Source: Desulfobacteraceae bacterium (GTDB lineage: Bacteria; Desulfobacterota; Desulfobacteria; Desulfobacterales; Desulfobacteraceae). Taken from it: a DNA stretch of 64,000 nucleotides. The notes below the pieces were generated by a model, which had not been told where the DNA came from, did not search any database, and saw only the letters and a program-made list of their open reading frames with translations. Below, one piece after another: positions 28,193 to 41,678 of this stretch. Each line of letters opens with the position of its first letter. Position 1 is the first letter of the stretch. Position numbers and translations under genes: made by a program. The stretch is from the NCBI GenBank assembly GCA_024226935.1, contig JAAELK010000120.1, forward strand, positions 79,024-143,023. The letters are read 5' to 3'.

Positions 28193-30283
28193 CTATTTTT
28201 CAGGTCCTATGGAATTTAGCACCAGAGTGATAGGCCTGTCTTCTTCTGTTTCACCGGCAAAACGTATGGGTGCCGGCTGCCGATAATGGTCCGGTCCTAA
28301 ATCTGCTGCCACCCATTTTTTCCTCAAAGATTTATAAACCCTGAAGGCGTTTGAATTCAAGTCCACCAGACTTTTTTCGATTACCAATTCCAACTTACCC
28401 TTTCGCTCTTCCAGATGCATGAGCTTAGCAATGGGAATACCAATGGGTTCCCACTGATCAAAATCCATCTCAAGATTCCGAATAGCGGCCATCTGACCGG
28501 TAGCATTTCCGGCAATAAGATGAAATGCAGTCATACCGAGGTTATAAGTATAGTTACAATCAAAATGACTGGGAGCAGATCCCCTGCCGTTATACCCGTA
28601 AAAATGGGTCTGGGTTTTAAATTTGGGCTGGGATTTCAAAAAAAGCTCAACAATGGGTCCTGGAATATCGTTGCCGGCATCCATAAGTTCATTGCTGACA
28701 AGTTCCTGCTTCAGAGTTTTTTGGGAAATAATGATCTTTTTAACCAAAAGATATTTAGCCCCGGGGTTTCTGAAAATTACCCCAGCATATAAATCCGGAT
28801 CCATATCATTGGCAACCATAATAGATTTATATTCGGTATTTTTTATCCCAATTTTATAGACACCCTGCTCTTTTAAAACGTCGAGATACTCTTTTACCAT
28901 ATCCATGATTATCTTTTCTGTTTTAACCTGGGAAAACTGAAAATTTCCATGGAGATCGCGTTCCACCAAGAGACCGTCCCTGAAAAATGAGGGCAATTGA
29001 TTAAACAATTCATCATCTCGAATATTCCAAATGGGAAAGGGGTTTTTATCTATCATTCCCTGGCTGATCCGCCTTAAATAATCATGTTTTTCAGTCAACC
29101 CGGGCAATGCCAAGTGAAAATCCAAATCATGAATTGTGTTATACTCCGCTATGATTTTATTAAGTTTTATGATAAAAACCTGAATTTCATTAATATATTC
29201 TAGGATTCCCTCGGGAATAATCATAACTCCGTAATTTTTACCAAAGGTCGCCCGCTTCACGATGACATCGCAGATTAAGCGGGACAGATGACGCAGGGTA
29301 ATGCCAAAGGCATTATAATCGATGGTTTTATTTTTCCTTGCCTTTTCCAGGCGATCCTGGTCAACATAATCTGCAAGTTCCTCTCCTATCAAAGACAAAG
29401 TTGCATGGGTCTGGAGGGCAGATTCCAATGTTAAATGACTTGCTACCCTGCCCATCACCTTACATACATGCCAATATTTGACAGTAGATTCACCATCATT
29501 GGCCAGATTACTGATGTTCTGGGAGAACGCCCTGGCAGCACTATGAAAGCCAAAGGAAGTAGCACAAAGAACATCCCCATCATCTGTTGTCACCTGAATA
29601 TCCCCATCAATAGTCTTAGGAACTCCTATAACCTTGATGCCGGACGCTTTAAAATACTGGGCAAGAAAGGCAGCATTGGTATTGGAATCATCTCCACCGA
29701 TAACTACCAATGCATCCAGTTCAAGATTCATGCAGGTTTTCAATGAAGATTCCATCTTCCCTTTTGAATCTATTTTTGTCCTGCCCGTCTGTAGCATGGA
29801 AAAACCACCCATGTTACGATGGATATCCACAAGCTCTTTTGTAATCTCAATATACCGGGATTCAATAAGTCCATCCGGTCCCAATAAAAACCCAAACAAC
29901 TTTGATCCAAAATTATATTTTTTGAGTTCATCATAAAGACCTGCGACCACGTTATGTCCACCAGGAGCAGGTCCTCCTGAAAAAACCACCCCCAGATTTC
30001 GTTTACTTGAAAAGGCCTGTTTTTGAGTTTCAGACAATGGGCCATTAAGAGTCACCTTCTGGACTTTATTATTAATAATATCCGGAAGAATTTTTTTGGC
30101 TTCCTTATCACTGCTGAACCGATATTGCGGCTGATCTTTCAACAAAGAATACTTCTTAGAAAAAATTTGGATCTTTTTCGGTAAAAATAATCTCCTGTCT
30201 ATTGTTTCACTGTTAACGTTGGATATAACATTGTTTGCAATTGGATGATTCAACAAATAATCCAGCTCTAGCTCAGATCCCAT
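28193..30283 (-). CDS. Long PPi-type 6-phosphofructokinase
   Basis: Of 696 aa. The nucleotide/PPi loop SGGPAPGGHNVV is near residue 101, GGDDSNTNA near 196 (Asp in the position that is Gly in ATP-dependent enzymes, a mark of PPi use), the catalytic PKTIDGD near 222, MGRVASHLTLE near 290 and GKNYGVMIIPEG near 365. These place it with the large PPi-dependent clade (plant beta/spirochete/chlamydial type). It is longer than the roughly 550 aa usual for bacterial members, with about 90 extra N-terminal residues. Reversible PPi-linked glycolysis fits a sulfate reducer, where pyrophosphate is made by sulfate activation; that link is inference. Confidence 0.88.
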   Translation of the reverse strand: MGSELELDYLLNHPIANNVISNVNSETIDRRLFLPKKIQIFSKKYSLLKDQPQYRFSSDKEAKKILPDIINNKVQKVTLNGPLSETQKQAFSSKRNLGVVFSGGPAPGGHNVVAGLYDELKKYNFGSKLFGFLLGPDGLIESRYIEITKELVDIHRNMGGFSMLQTGRTKIDSKGKMESSLKTCMNLELDALVVIGGDDSNTNAAFLAQYFKASGIKVIGVPKTIDGDIQVTTDDGDVLCATSFGFHSAARAFSQNISNLANDGESTVKYWHVCKVMGRVASHLTLESALQTHATLSLIGEELADYVDQDRLEKARKNKTIDYNAFGITLRHLSRLICDVIVKRATFGKNYGVMIIPEGILEYINEIQVFIIKLNKIIAEYNTIHDLDFHLALPGLTEKHDYLRRISQGMIDKNPFPIWNIRDDELFNQLPSFFRDGLLVERDLHGNFQFSQVKTEKIIMDMVKEYLDVLKEQGVYKIGIKNTEYKSIMVANDMDPDLYAGVIFRNPGAKYLLVKKIIISQKTLKQELVSNELMDAGNDIPGPIVELFLKSQPKFKTQTHFYGYNGRGSAPSHFDCNYTYNLGMTAFHLIAGNATGQMAAIRNLEMDFDQWEPIGIPIAKLMHLEERKGKLELVIEKSLVDLNSNAFRVYKSLRKKWVAADLGPDHYRQPAPIRFAGETEEDRPITLVLNSIGPEK

Positions 30284-30317
30284 TCCAGCTCCTGTATAGA
30301 TTTTTTTTTACAATATT

Positions 30318-31730
30318 TTAATGAACCAATACCTGGTTCCTTCCATTTTCTTTTGCCTTATATACGGCTATATCTGCCCGCTCAAATACCTGTAAATGAT
30401 TTGCATCCCCTTCTTGTACCTGGGTACCACCCACACTAACCGTAACCTTCACTGTCTCATTTTTATACAAAAACTCAATCTTTTCTATGGTTTGTCGGAT
30501 TTTTTCTGCTGCCTCTTTTGCGCCGGCAGCATCGGTTTCCGGCATGACAACAACAAACTCCTCACCGCCGTACCGGGCCAACATATCATTTTTGCGCAAC
30601 AAAGGGATGGATCTTTTAATAATTTCCTGAAGACATTTGTCTCCGATAGCATGCCCATAGCGGTCATTAATATTCTTAAACTTATCTGCATCAATCACCA
30701 ACAAAGAAAATATAGTCCCATATCGCAAAAACCGTTCCATTTCGTCTTCAATTTTTTTGTCATATGCCCTCCTATTAAACGAACCAGTCAGTTGATCCAG
30801 ATTCAATTTTTCTTCAAGTTTTTCAGAATATTGAGTAGCCTCATTCAATTCCTGCTTTAATTTGGCAAACCCGGACTTAAAAATATGCCGGTTTTTTTCT
30901 GCCACAGCTTGAATCGCCTTATCCTTTAATTGTTTTTTCTTCAATGCTGTTTCAATGGATGTCAGTCTTTCCGTAATTTGAATTTTTAAATCATCCAGAC
31001 TGGAGGTTACATTAGATGTTGTTTGTAGATCCGTCATCTCTGAACTTAAAAGAGTTTCAAACCCTGAATTGGATGAAAACAGGGAGCTTGTCTGATCATA
31101 GGAAGTGGCAATTTTTACTTCAATATCCAAAATCTTGCCCACAATATCCTGGACAAAGGAGTTCACTTTTTCCCGGTCCTGGTTTGTTTCGGAAATATAG
31201 ACAAAGACCAAACTAAAAAGACTTTCCCGGATATCCCCAATATCCCCGGTATCTGCGGCATTTAATATTCTGGTCGTTATATTATCCATCCGGGTTGCAT
31301 ATTTTTTATCAAGGGTGGATCTTAGATTATTAAGAATATCATGATAACTTTGCTTAAAATCTTCAATAAAATTATTGGTTGGTGATTTCATTAAAGAAGC
31401 AAAAAAACCTTTTTTCTTTTTCACGGGTGCCGGTCCAATACCTTCTTTAATCATGGCTGTTTTCAATTGTTCAAAGATATAAGCAATTTTTACAAAGGAT
31501 GTCCCTTTTTTTAATGCACCACTCAATTCATTGCATGCCCTTGCAAAATAAGTATCCCCTGCTGCCACCATATCAATGATGATGGGAAAATATTTCCGGT
31601 AGAGCCTGTCCTGGTTTTCGAACTTTTCTTCTATGGTATCCAGTTCCTTTATCAGACTATCCTTTTGCGATTGAAGTTTTTTAACCCTGTCCTTCAACAC
31701 CACTACTTGTTGGTCCAATTGCGTCACCAT
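30318..31730 (-). CDS. Diguanylate cyclase (GGDEF), cytoplasmic with coiled-coil N-terminus
   Basis: Of 470 aa without membrane helices. An N-terminal coiled coil (about 1-50, KDRVKKLQSQKDSLIKELD) is followed by a mostly helical region to about 300 that I cannot assign. The GGDEF domain has the active loop RYGGEEFVVVMPE near residue 395 and the inhibitory RxxD site (RKND) five residues before it, so product inhibition by c-di-GMP is expected. A second possible c-di-GMP enzyme in the window is the REC-HD-GYP gene at 56 kb. A ribosome site GGAAGG lies before the ATG. It starts about 155 bp from ftsY, divergently. Confidence 0.92.
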   Translation of the reverse strand: MVTQLDQQVVVLKDRVKKLQSQKDSLIKELDTIEEKFENQDRLYRKYFPIIIDMVAAGDTYFARACNELSGALKKGTSFVKIAYIFEQLKTAMIKEGIGPAPVKKKKGFFASLMKSPTNNFIEDFKQSYHDILNNLRSTLDKKYATRMDNITTRILNAADTGDIGDIRESLFSLVFVYISETNQDREKVNSFVQDIVGKILDIEVKIATSYDQTSSLFSSNSGFETLLSSEMTDLQTTSNVTSSLDDLKIQITERLTSIETALKKKQLKDKAIQAVAEKNRHIFKSGFAKLKQELNEATQYSEKLEEKLNLDQLTGSFNRRAYDKKIEDEMERFLRYGTIFSLLVIDADKFKNINDRYGHAIGDKCLQEIIKRSIPLLRKNDMLARYGGEEFVVVMPETDAAGAKEAAEKIRQTIEKIEFLYKNETVKVTVSVGGTQVQEGDANHLQVFERADIAVYKAKENGRNQVLVH

Positions 31731-31884
31731 GAGACACCTTCCCTCTTAATCATACTTAAATCATAATATTCTCTTTCCTTTATTTTTAACGGTTGATGCG
31801 CAGAATGTAAAGCATCATTGTCAAATATAATAGGATATTGAATTTTCCTTGTTTTAACTTGATTCTAATTACAAAAAATTGTAA

Positions 31885-31913
31885 AAGGTCATACTCGCTC
31901 AAATTATGACCTT
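31885..31913. repeat. Perfect 9-bp inverted repeat just before the ftsY ribosome site
   Basis: AAGGTCATA (31885-31893) and TATGACCTT (31905-31913) are exact reverse complements with an 11-nt spacer. The right arm ends one base before the AGGAGA ribosome site of ftsY. In RNA it would form a hairpin against the ribosome site; as DNA it could be an operator. A second small hairpin, TTACAA/TTGTAA, lies 7-22 bp upstream. Confidence 0.6.
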
Positions 31914-31926
31914 AGGAGATACAAAA

Positions 31927-32904
31927 TTGGCTTCTAATATAGTCAAAAAAAAACACACTAAGCAAGAAAAAAAATTATAACAAAAAAATCCAGATAATGG
32001 AATATTTTCCAGATTAAAAACCGGATTAAGCAAAACCCGCGCCGTTCTGAATACAGATATCAATGAACTTTTTGTCGCCGCCAAAAAAATTGATGAAGAC
32101 CTATTTGAAGAACTTGAAGAACTGCTTGTAACATCAGACCTTGGCATGGATATAACCATGGAAATGATGGAACGTATCCGCAAAAAAGCAAAACGCCTGA
32201 AGACTGCCGATGAACTCAAACAAGTCTTAAAAGACGAGCTTATAGCTTTGTTCCCCGACATCCCCCCCCTTTTTGCTGAACCAATTTCTGTAAAACCCCA
32301 TGTCATTATGATGGTTGGGGTGAACGGAACCGGAAAAACCACCACATTGGGCAAACTTGCCATGAAATATACCCGCCAGGGACAAAAGGTACTCATTGCG
32401 GCCGCAGATACCTTCAGGGCAGCCGCAATTGAACAAGTAGAAGTGTGGGCAAACAGAGCCGGGGCCACAATTGTCAGGCACAAAGAAGGAGCAGATCCTG
32501 CTGCCGTAGCCTATGACGCAATGGAAGCTGCTATTGCCAGGAATATTGATATTGTTCTCGTTGACACGGCAGGCCGACTCCACACCCAAAAAAACCTCAT
32601 GGAAGAATTAAAAAAAATAAAACGTTCGATCAATAAAAAATTTGAAGGAGCCCCCCATGAGGTTTTAATGGTCCTGGATGCAACCACGGGTCAAAATGCC
32701 ATATCCCAGGCAAAGACCTTCCACAAAGCCGTTAAGATTACCCAGATTGCATTGACAAAACTGGACGGAACAGCAAAGGGTGGAATCGTCGCTGCCATAG
32801 CCAGCACCATGGATATTCCCATCTCCTACATCGGAGTTGGAGAAGAAATTGATGACTTACAAGAATTTAATTCAAAACAATTTATTAATGCTCTGTTTGA
32901 CTAG
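31927..32904 (+). CDS. ftsY: Signal recognition particle receptor FtsY, with an in-frame TAA near the 5' end
   Basis: SRP-receptor GTPase. From 31981 the frame reads the N domain (GIFSRLKTGLSKTRAVLNTDI, LFEELEELLVTSDLGMD), and the G domain follows with GVNGTGKTTTLGKLA, DTFRAAAIEQ, DTAGRLHTQ and TKLDGTAKGG. No ATG, GTG or TTG exists between the TAA at 31978-31980 and the ATG at 32146, which would remove most of the N domain. Upstream in the same frame, TTG at 31927 with AGGAGA 7 nt before it gives a Lys-rich leader (MASNIVKKKHTKQEKKL) that ends at this TAA. So the full gene most likely starts at 31927 and is interrupted at codon 18. Because ftsY is normally essential, a sequencing error in the poly-A tracts, a non-standard start, or recoding are all possible. 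Confidence 0.75.
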
Positions 32905-32933
32905 CAATTGCTCCAAAGACACCCCCGATATTG

Positions 32934-33023
32934 TATATGAAAGAACCAACCAACCTATCGGATTCTTTCAGGTTTTATTGTGGGCAAGCCGATGAAACCC
33001 CTTGGGCGGCCCATGGCCGTTAT
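32934..33023 (+). repeat. 90-bp dispersed repeat, copy 1
   Basis: Aligns without gaps to 59496-59585 with 10 mismatches in 90 positions. This copy lies between ftsY and the LysE-type gene and would be in the leader of the latter. It contains the pairable arms ATCGG/CCGAT and a second hairpin CCTTGGG/CCCATGG. Both copies also stay open in one frame, with peptide cores SDSFxFxCGQAD and PWAxHGRY; here that frame is 58 codons (ATG at 32937). Seven of the nine differing codons change the amino acid, so coding constraint looks weak. Confidence 0.75.
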
Positions 33024-33049
33024 TGGATTAAAATAAGGAGATCTTTTTT

Positions 33050-33682
33050 ATGTTGGGAATTGAAAATTACACAGGATTTATTATTGCCGTCATTATTCTC
33101 AACCTGACACCGGGTGTAGATACCATCTACGTTGTTACCCGAAGTGTTTCCCAGGGCAAACGTGCCGGTATCGTATCCGTTGCCGGCATCATGACCGGCT
33201 GTGTGATCCATGTCTTGTGTGCCGCCTTCGGACTCTCCTTAATTTTGTCCACCTCTGCCACAGCTTTTACCCTGGTAAAATGGGCAGGTGCCCTTTATCT
33301 GATCTTTTTAGGCCTTAAAACCCTCATGGATAAAAAAACAGCCTTTGACACCGCTGACAACCGTTTTGCCACAAAGGATCTAGTAAAAATCTATCGCCAA
33401 GGGGTAATCACCAATGTTTTAAACCCAAAAGTTGCACTGTTTTTTCTCTCTTTTTTACCCCAGTTTATCAACCCCCAGGCAGCTCAAGGGCCATTGCCCT
33501 TCCTCGCTCTTGGCAGCATTTTTCTTATTAGCAGCTGCATCTGGTTCATGGTTCTGACAAAGATAGCTGCGAAGATGACCAATACCCTGAGAAACAATCA
33601 CCGTATTGGTCTCACCCTGCAAAAAATTTCCGGCACTATTTTCCTGGGCTTCGGATTTAAGCTGATCTTTGATTCAAAATAA
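33050..33682 (+). CDS. LysE/RhtB-family amino-acid exporter
   Basis: Inner-membrane exporter of 210 aa with about six helices. The family signature is near the N-terminus (LTPGVDTIYVVTRSVSQGKRAGIVSVAGIMTG, residues 17-48), and the second-half motif GVITNVLNPKVALFFLSFLPQF is near 120. Substrate is unknown; the family exports amino acids or homoserine lactones. AAGGAG precedes the ATG. The upstream leader holds copy 1 of the 90-bp repeat. Confidence 0.92.
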   Translation: MLGIENYTGFIIAVIILNLTPGVDTIYVVTRSVSQGKRAGIVSVAGIMTGCVIHVLCAAFGLSLILSTSATAFTLVKWAGALYLIFLGLKTLMDKKTAFDTADNRFATKDLVKIYRQGVITNVLNPKVALFFLSFLPQFINPQAAQGPLPFLALGSIFLISSCIWFMVLTKIAAKMTNTLRNNHRIGLTLQKISGTIFLGFGFKLIFDSK

Positions 33683-34065
33683 TGGCCACCTGAGAAAACT
33701 CTGAATTTCAGATTTTCATCCAGACAAAAAATGAGCTTTAAAAGAAGTTTTTAAGACAAATAAATATTAATTATTGAAAATAATTTGTCTTAATCACCCA
33801 TATATAGTATATTAATCTCGATTGATTTCATTAGAATATCGATCGAATCTTCGAATTTTATTTAGTAATATTTTATAATTTCATGAAGTACGAAAAACAA
33901 AGTGCATAGCACTATGCCCTTGCTTATAATCTTTTCGGGGGTATGATTTTTGTTACCATTACATCCATATCCTCCCCCGGGGGCTTTACAAGATAGTGAT
34001 CATGGAATGATCTTTATGAGATAATAAATTGAAAAATAAACAACTTTAATGAGAGGAGATTAGAT
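33683..34065. other. 383-bp intergenic region with several inverted repeats upstream of cheW
   Basis: No gene is supported. An exact 11-bp inverted repeat TTAAGACAAAT/ATTTGTCTTAA occupies 33751-33761 and 33783-33793, without a T run, so it is not a classic terminator. At 33937-33983 a GGGGG tract, a CCCCC tract and a second GGGGG tract are arranged so that the C tract (33974-33978) can fold back on the first G tract. GATCAT/ATGATC (33998-34012) forms a 6-bp hairpin about 55 bp before cheW. I found no convincing sigma-28 or sigma-54 promoter. Confidence 0.6.
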
Positions 34066-34578
34066 ATGACTCAATTAACCGAAACGATTAATCATACTCT
34101 TAAAACAACAACAATTAAAACGGGGAAATATTTAACCTTTTTATTGAAAAAAGAAGAATATGGATTGGGTATCCTCAAGGTAAAAGAGATTATCGGCATG
34201 ATAGCTATCACCTCTATTCCCAAGACTCCAAAGTTTATTAAGGGAGTGGTTAACTTAAGGGGCAAAGTGATTCCGGTGATTGATCTGCGACTCAAATTTG
34301 ACATGGAATCGATTGATTATTCAGATCGCACCTGTATAATTGTGGTTGAGATAGATTCAGAATCAGGCACAGTTCTCATTGGTATTGTTGTGGATGCAGT
34401 ATCGGAAGTTTTAAATATCAAAGAAGAAGAGATAGAAGAAACCCCCACCTTCGGTACAAAGCTTGATACCGACTATATTCTTGGCATGGCTAAAATGGAA
34501 GGCCGCGTCAAAATTCTTCTTGATATAGACAAAGTTTTAAACGCCGACGAAATCGCAACTCTTAAAAAAACCAAATAA
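34066..34578 (+). CDS. cheW: Chemotaxis coupling protein CheW
   Basis: Adaptor linking receptors to the CheA kinase. A single CheW domain fills the 170 aa: [20 protein letters not shown] near residue 25, the receptor/kinase-binding hallmark [18 protein letters not shown] near 65, and [21 protein letters not shown] near 140. A ribosome site GAGGAG is followed by an 8-nt spacer. It opens the cheW-mcp-cheA-cheB-receiver cluster. Confidence 0.96.
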   Translation: MTQLTETINHTLKTTTIKTGKYLTFLLKKEEYGLGILKVKEIIGMIAITSIPKTPKFIKGVVNLRGKVIPVIDLRLKFDMESIDYSDRTCIIVVEIDSESGTVLIGIVVDAVSEVLNIKEEEIEETPTFGTKLDTDYILGMAKMEGRVKILLDIDKVLNADEIATLKKTK

Positions 34579-34604
34579 GATCCATTCAAGAGGAGAACGT
34601 TAGA

Positions 34605-37376
34605 ATGAAACAATTGACCCTTGGAGCAAAATTGATCATTTTCTTTCTTTTAATAGGATTGATCCCCTTTAGCGTAATCGGTGCCATATCCTATAAAAAA
34701 TCAAGCAATGCGCTTTCAGGGGCTGCATTTGGACAACTCAAGGGAATGCGGGCGGTCAAAAAAGCACAGATCACCCAGTTTTTTAATGAACGTAGAGGTG
34801 ATATGGGCGTACTGATGGAAACTGTCAGTACATTGAGAAAGGAGGCCTTCGACAAGCTTGAGGCAATCCAGCAATTAAAAAAGGCAGCCCTGGAAAGCTA
34901 TTTCACCGATATGTTTCTAAAAATGAACATGTTTGCAAAAAGCAAAGATGTAAAATTACTTTATGATCGGCTTGTAATTTATCACAATGATATGAATACA
35001 TCTCCCACCGGGAACTATGATGTGACGACTTCCGAATATAAGCAGATATGGAAAACCCTGGGAGCTAGCATGACAAATTTTTATGACGCCAGTGGAGTGT
35101 ATGATGTCTTCCTTATTTGCGCTAAACATGGACATGTTATGTATTCAGCAGCAAAAGAACAGGACCTAGGAGAAAATATCGCCCATGGAAGATATAAGGA
35201 TTCGGGCCTCGGCAATCTTTGGTCAAAGATTATCAATTCCGGCAAACCCGCCATTGTCGATATAACACCCTATGCCCCAAGCAATGATGAACCTGCCATG
35301 TTTGCAGGATATCCCATAAATAATCAAGCAGGATCCATGATTGGAATCATTGCATTCCAGTTGCCCCTTGATCAAATCAATAAAGTGATGACTACAAGGT
35401 ATGGACTGGGCGAAACCGGAGAATCGTATCTTGTGGGACCGGACAAACTGATGCGGTCGGATTCTTATCTTGACCCAGAAAATCATACGGTTAAGGCAAG
35501 TTTTTCAAATCCTGATAAAGGCAGTGCAGATACAACAGCCGTGCAACTTGCCCTGGCTGGAAAACACGGCAGGAAGCTTATGACAGACTATAATGGAAAT
35601 CCTGTGTTATCTTGCTATGATCCGATTAAAATAATGGATCTTAACTGGGCGATTCTTACTGAAATCGACGTTGCAGAAGCATTTTGCCCCAAAGATGAAT
35701 CGGGGGAGTATTTTTTTAAAAAATATACTGAAATGTACGGATATTATGACCTTTTCCTGATTAACCCCAATGGATATGCATTTTATACAGTTAGCCAGGA
35801 AGCAGACTACCAGACCAATTTTGAAAACGGAAAATACGCAAATTCAGGCCTTGGAAAGCTTTTTAGAATAGTAAAGGCCTCCCAAAAATACGGGGTTGCA
35901 GATTTTGAACCCTATGCCCCGAGCAATGATGCCCCCAGTGCCTTCATAGCCCAGCCGGTCCTTGATGGCAAAAAAGTTGAGATGGTAGTGGCCCTGCAAC
36001 TTTCCCTTGATGCCATCAATAATATCATGCAACAAAGAGAGGGTATGGGAAAAAGCGGGGAAACTTATCTTGTGGGCCCAGACATGCTCATGAGATCGGA
36101 CAGTTTTCTTGATCCCACCAACCACACGGTTAAAGCCTCATTTGCCAATCCTTCCACTGGCAGCGTGGATACCCAGGCAGCAAGAGAAGCGCTTTCCGGC
36201 AAAGAAGACACAAAAATCATCATTGACTATAACGGCAATCCTGTACTTTCAGCGTTCACGCCTTTGAAAATTGGTGACACTACCTGGGCGCTTATTGCCG
36301 AAATCGATGAATCCGAAGCATTTGCGGCGGTTAACACAATTAAATGGCTTATGATAATCATCGCCATCATCAGTGCCGCTGCAATTTTTGGAATCGCATG
36401 GTTGATTGCACGTTCCATAAGCAAGCCTATCAATGTAATTACCAATGGAATGAGTGAAGGAGCAAATCAAGTCGCTTCTGCTTCTAGCCAGGTATCTTCA
36501 TCCAGCCAGTCCATGGCAGAAGGAGCTTCCCAGCAGGCTGCATCCATAGAGCAAACCTCTTCTTCCATGGAAGAGATGTCTTCCATGACCAAGAAAAATG
36601 CTGAAAATGCCGGCCATGCCGATAATTTAATGAAGGAAGCTAACCAGCTTGTAATTACCGCCAATGAATCAATGGGGCAGTTAACAACATCAATGGAGGA
36701 TATTTCCAAAGCCAGTGAGGAAACCTCGAAAATCATTAAGACAATTGATGAAATCGCCTTTCAGACCAATTTACTTGCCCTTAATGCAGCAGTCGAGGCA
36801 GCCCGGGCCGGTGAAGCAGGGGCAGGTTTTGCCGTGGTGGCAGATGAAGTCAGAAATCTTGCCATGAGAGCTGCCGATGCCGCAAAAAATACAGCAGAGC
36901 TGATAGAAGGGACTGTAAAAAAAGTAACAGATGGCACAACACTTGTGTCAACCACAAATGATGCGTTCAGCAAAGTTGCTAAAAGCACAACCAAGGTCGC
37001 AGATCTAGTTGCAGAAATTTCTGAAGCATCCAAAGAGCAATCCAGTGGTATTGAACAGGTAAATCTTGCAATTACCGAAATGGATAAAGTAGTCCAGCAA
37101 AATGCCGCCAATGCGGAAGAATCCGCAGCTGCCTCGGAAGAGATGAATGCCCAGGCAGAACAACTAAGAGAATATGTGGGGGATCTTGTTCAACTTGTAA
37201 CTGGTAAAAATGACCAGAATATCAACTCTGGTAAAACCCGAAGGAGAAAAGCGCCTTGCCACCCTTCAAAACCAGCCGGGGCGAAAAGAAAAAAAATGCT
37301 GGCCCATGATACAAAAGAGATATCACCCGACCAGGTGATTCCTTTTGATGAAGACAAAACCTTTAAAGATTTTTAA
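34605..37376 (+). CDS. Methyl-accepting chemotaxis protein with duplicated Cache sensor region
   Basis: Of 923 aa. Helix at about 8-30, a very large periplasmic region (31-578), a second helix at about 580-602, a short HAMP-like segment, then the signalling hairpin with tip [23 protein letters not shown] near 720. The periplasmic region carries two similar blocks: [18 protein letters not shown] near 272 and [18 protein letters not shown] near 485, each preceded by a SGLG(N/K)L(W/F) segment and followed by DYNGNPVLS and W(A)xxxEIDxxEAF. This looks like an internal duplication of about 210 residues. Gln/Glu pairs for methylation are present ([12 protein letters not shown]). A basic tail follows. 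Ligand unknown. Confidence 0.93.
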   Translation: MKQLTLGAKLIIFFLLIGLIPFSVIGAISYKKSSNALSGAAFGQLKGMRAVKKAQITQFFNERRGDMGVLMETVSTLRKEAFDKLEAIQQLKKAALESYFTDMFLKMNMFAKSKDVKLLYDRLVIYHNDMNTSPTGNYDVTTSEYKQIWKTLGASMTNFYDASGVYDVFLICAKHGHVMYSAAKEQDLGENIAHGRYKDSGLGNLWSKIINSGKPAIVDITPYAPSNDEPAMFAGYPINNQAGSMIGIIAFQLPLDQINKVMTTRYGLGETGESYLVGPDKLMRSDSYLDPENHTVKASFSNPDKGSADTTAVQLALAGKHGRKLMTDYNGNPVLSCYDPIKIMDLNWAILTEIDVAEAFCPKDESGEYFFKKYTEMYGYYDLFLINPNGYAFYTVSQEADYQTNFENGKYANSGLGKLFRIVKASQKYGVADFEPYAPSNDAPSAFIAQPVLDGKKVEMVVALQLSLDAINNIMQQREGMGKSGETYLVGPDMLMRSDSFLDPTNHTVKASFANPSTGSVDTQAAREALSGKEDTKIIIDYNGNPVLSAFTPLKIGDTTWALIAEIDESEAFAAVNTIKWLMIIIAIISAAAIFGIAWLIARSISKPINVITNGMSEGANQVASASSQVSSSSQSMAEGASQQAASIEQTSSSMEEMSSMTKKNAENAGHADNLMKEANQLVITANESMGQLTTSMEDISKASEETSKIIKTIDEIAFQTNLLALNAAVEAARAGEAGAGFAVVADEVRNLAMRAADAAKNTAELIEGTVKKVTDGTTLVSTTNDAFSKVAKSTTKVADLVAEISEASKEQSSGIEQVNLAITEMDKVVQQNAANAEESAAASEEMNAQAEQLREYVGDLVQLVTGKNDQNINSGKTRRRKAPCHPSKPAGAKRKKMLAHDTKEISPDQVIPFDEDKTFKDF

Positions 37377-37488
37377 AAATTAATTTACTGGCACAGAGCA
37401 ATTTTATATTTACGCCCTGCTCCCAGCGATAAAGTTTTAGTAAAAAAAGTTGTAATGATTAATATATACCAAAAATAAAGGCAGTATC

Positions 37489-41092
<3,604 letters not shown>

Positions 41093-41479
41093 ATGAAACA
41101 AAAAAAAATTTTAATCGTTGATGATGAAATAGCCATACTTCAATTGTTTGAAATAGCATTTTTAAAAGCCGGCTATCAAGTTCGAACCGCTACAAACGCA
41201 GAACTTGCTTTAGAGCTATTAAAAAAAGAAGAGATTTATGTGATATTTTTAGATCTTAATATGCCTGGAATGGATGGTGTTCATCTATGTAAAAAGATTA
41301 AAGAGGATATGCCAATAACAGTGATTTACGCGATGACAGGGTATGCTTCTTTATTTGAACTCGCCGATTGCCGGGATGCCGGATTTGATGATTATTTCAA
41401 AAAGCCCATTAATTTAGAATTATTACAGGAAGCCGCAGAAGAAGGTTTTAAAAAAATTATCCGGTGGAAAAAAAGATAA
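41093..41479 (+). CDS. Single-domain response regulator (CheY-like)
   Basis: Of 128 aa, a bare receiver domain: acidic pocket VDDE near residue 10, phospho-Asp in IFLDLNMPGMDG near 56, Thr in AMTGYAS near 84 and Lys in FKKPIN near 106. The ATG directly follows the cheB stop, so it is probably the output or phosphate-sink partner of this CheA. There is a basic C-terminus. Confidence 0.9.
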   Translation: MKQKKILIVDDEIAILQLFEIAFLKAGYQVRTATNAELALELLKKEEIYVIFLDLNMPGMDGVHLCKKIKEDMPITVIYAMTGYASLFELADCRDAGFDDYFKKPINLELLQEAAEEGFKKIIRWKKR

Positions 41480-41678
41480 TAATTAAAAAAATACTGCTTT
41501 AAACACCGAAAAATAGTATAAAGGGGATAGACCATTGAAACACCTGAGGATTGAACCCTATACCAAAGAAGTGGTAAAAGGGATTGTCAGACTCCTTATT
41601 GAAGGTGTAAAAAACCATCTGGCAAAAATCGATCTGATGGTCAGAAAAACCAATACCCCTATGGTTAAGGAGTGTCAA

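Noticed and set aside
32146..32904. ATG at 32146 as the true ftsY start
   Set aside because: It would delete most of the N domain, whose conserved sequence is readable in frame from 31981, and it lacks a ribosome site; the TTG at 31927 has a strong one.
41535..41678. Longer start for the NTF2-like protein
   Set aside because: The extra 48 residues do not belong to the fold, and ATG 41679 has a better ribosome site; not fully excluded.
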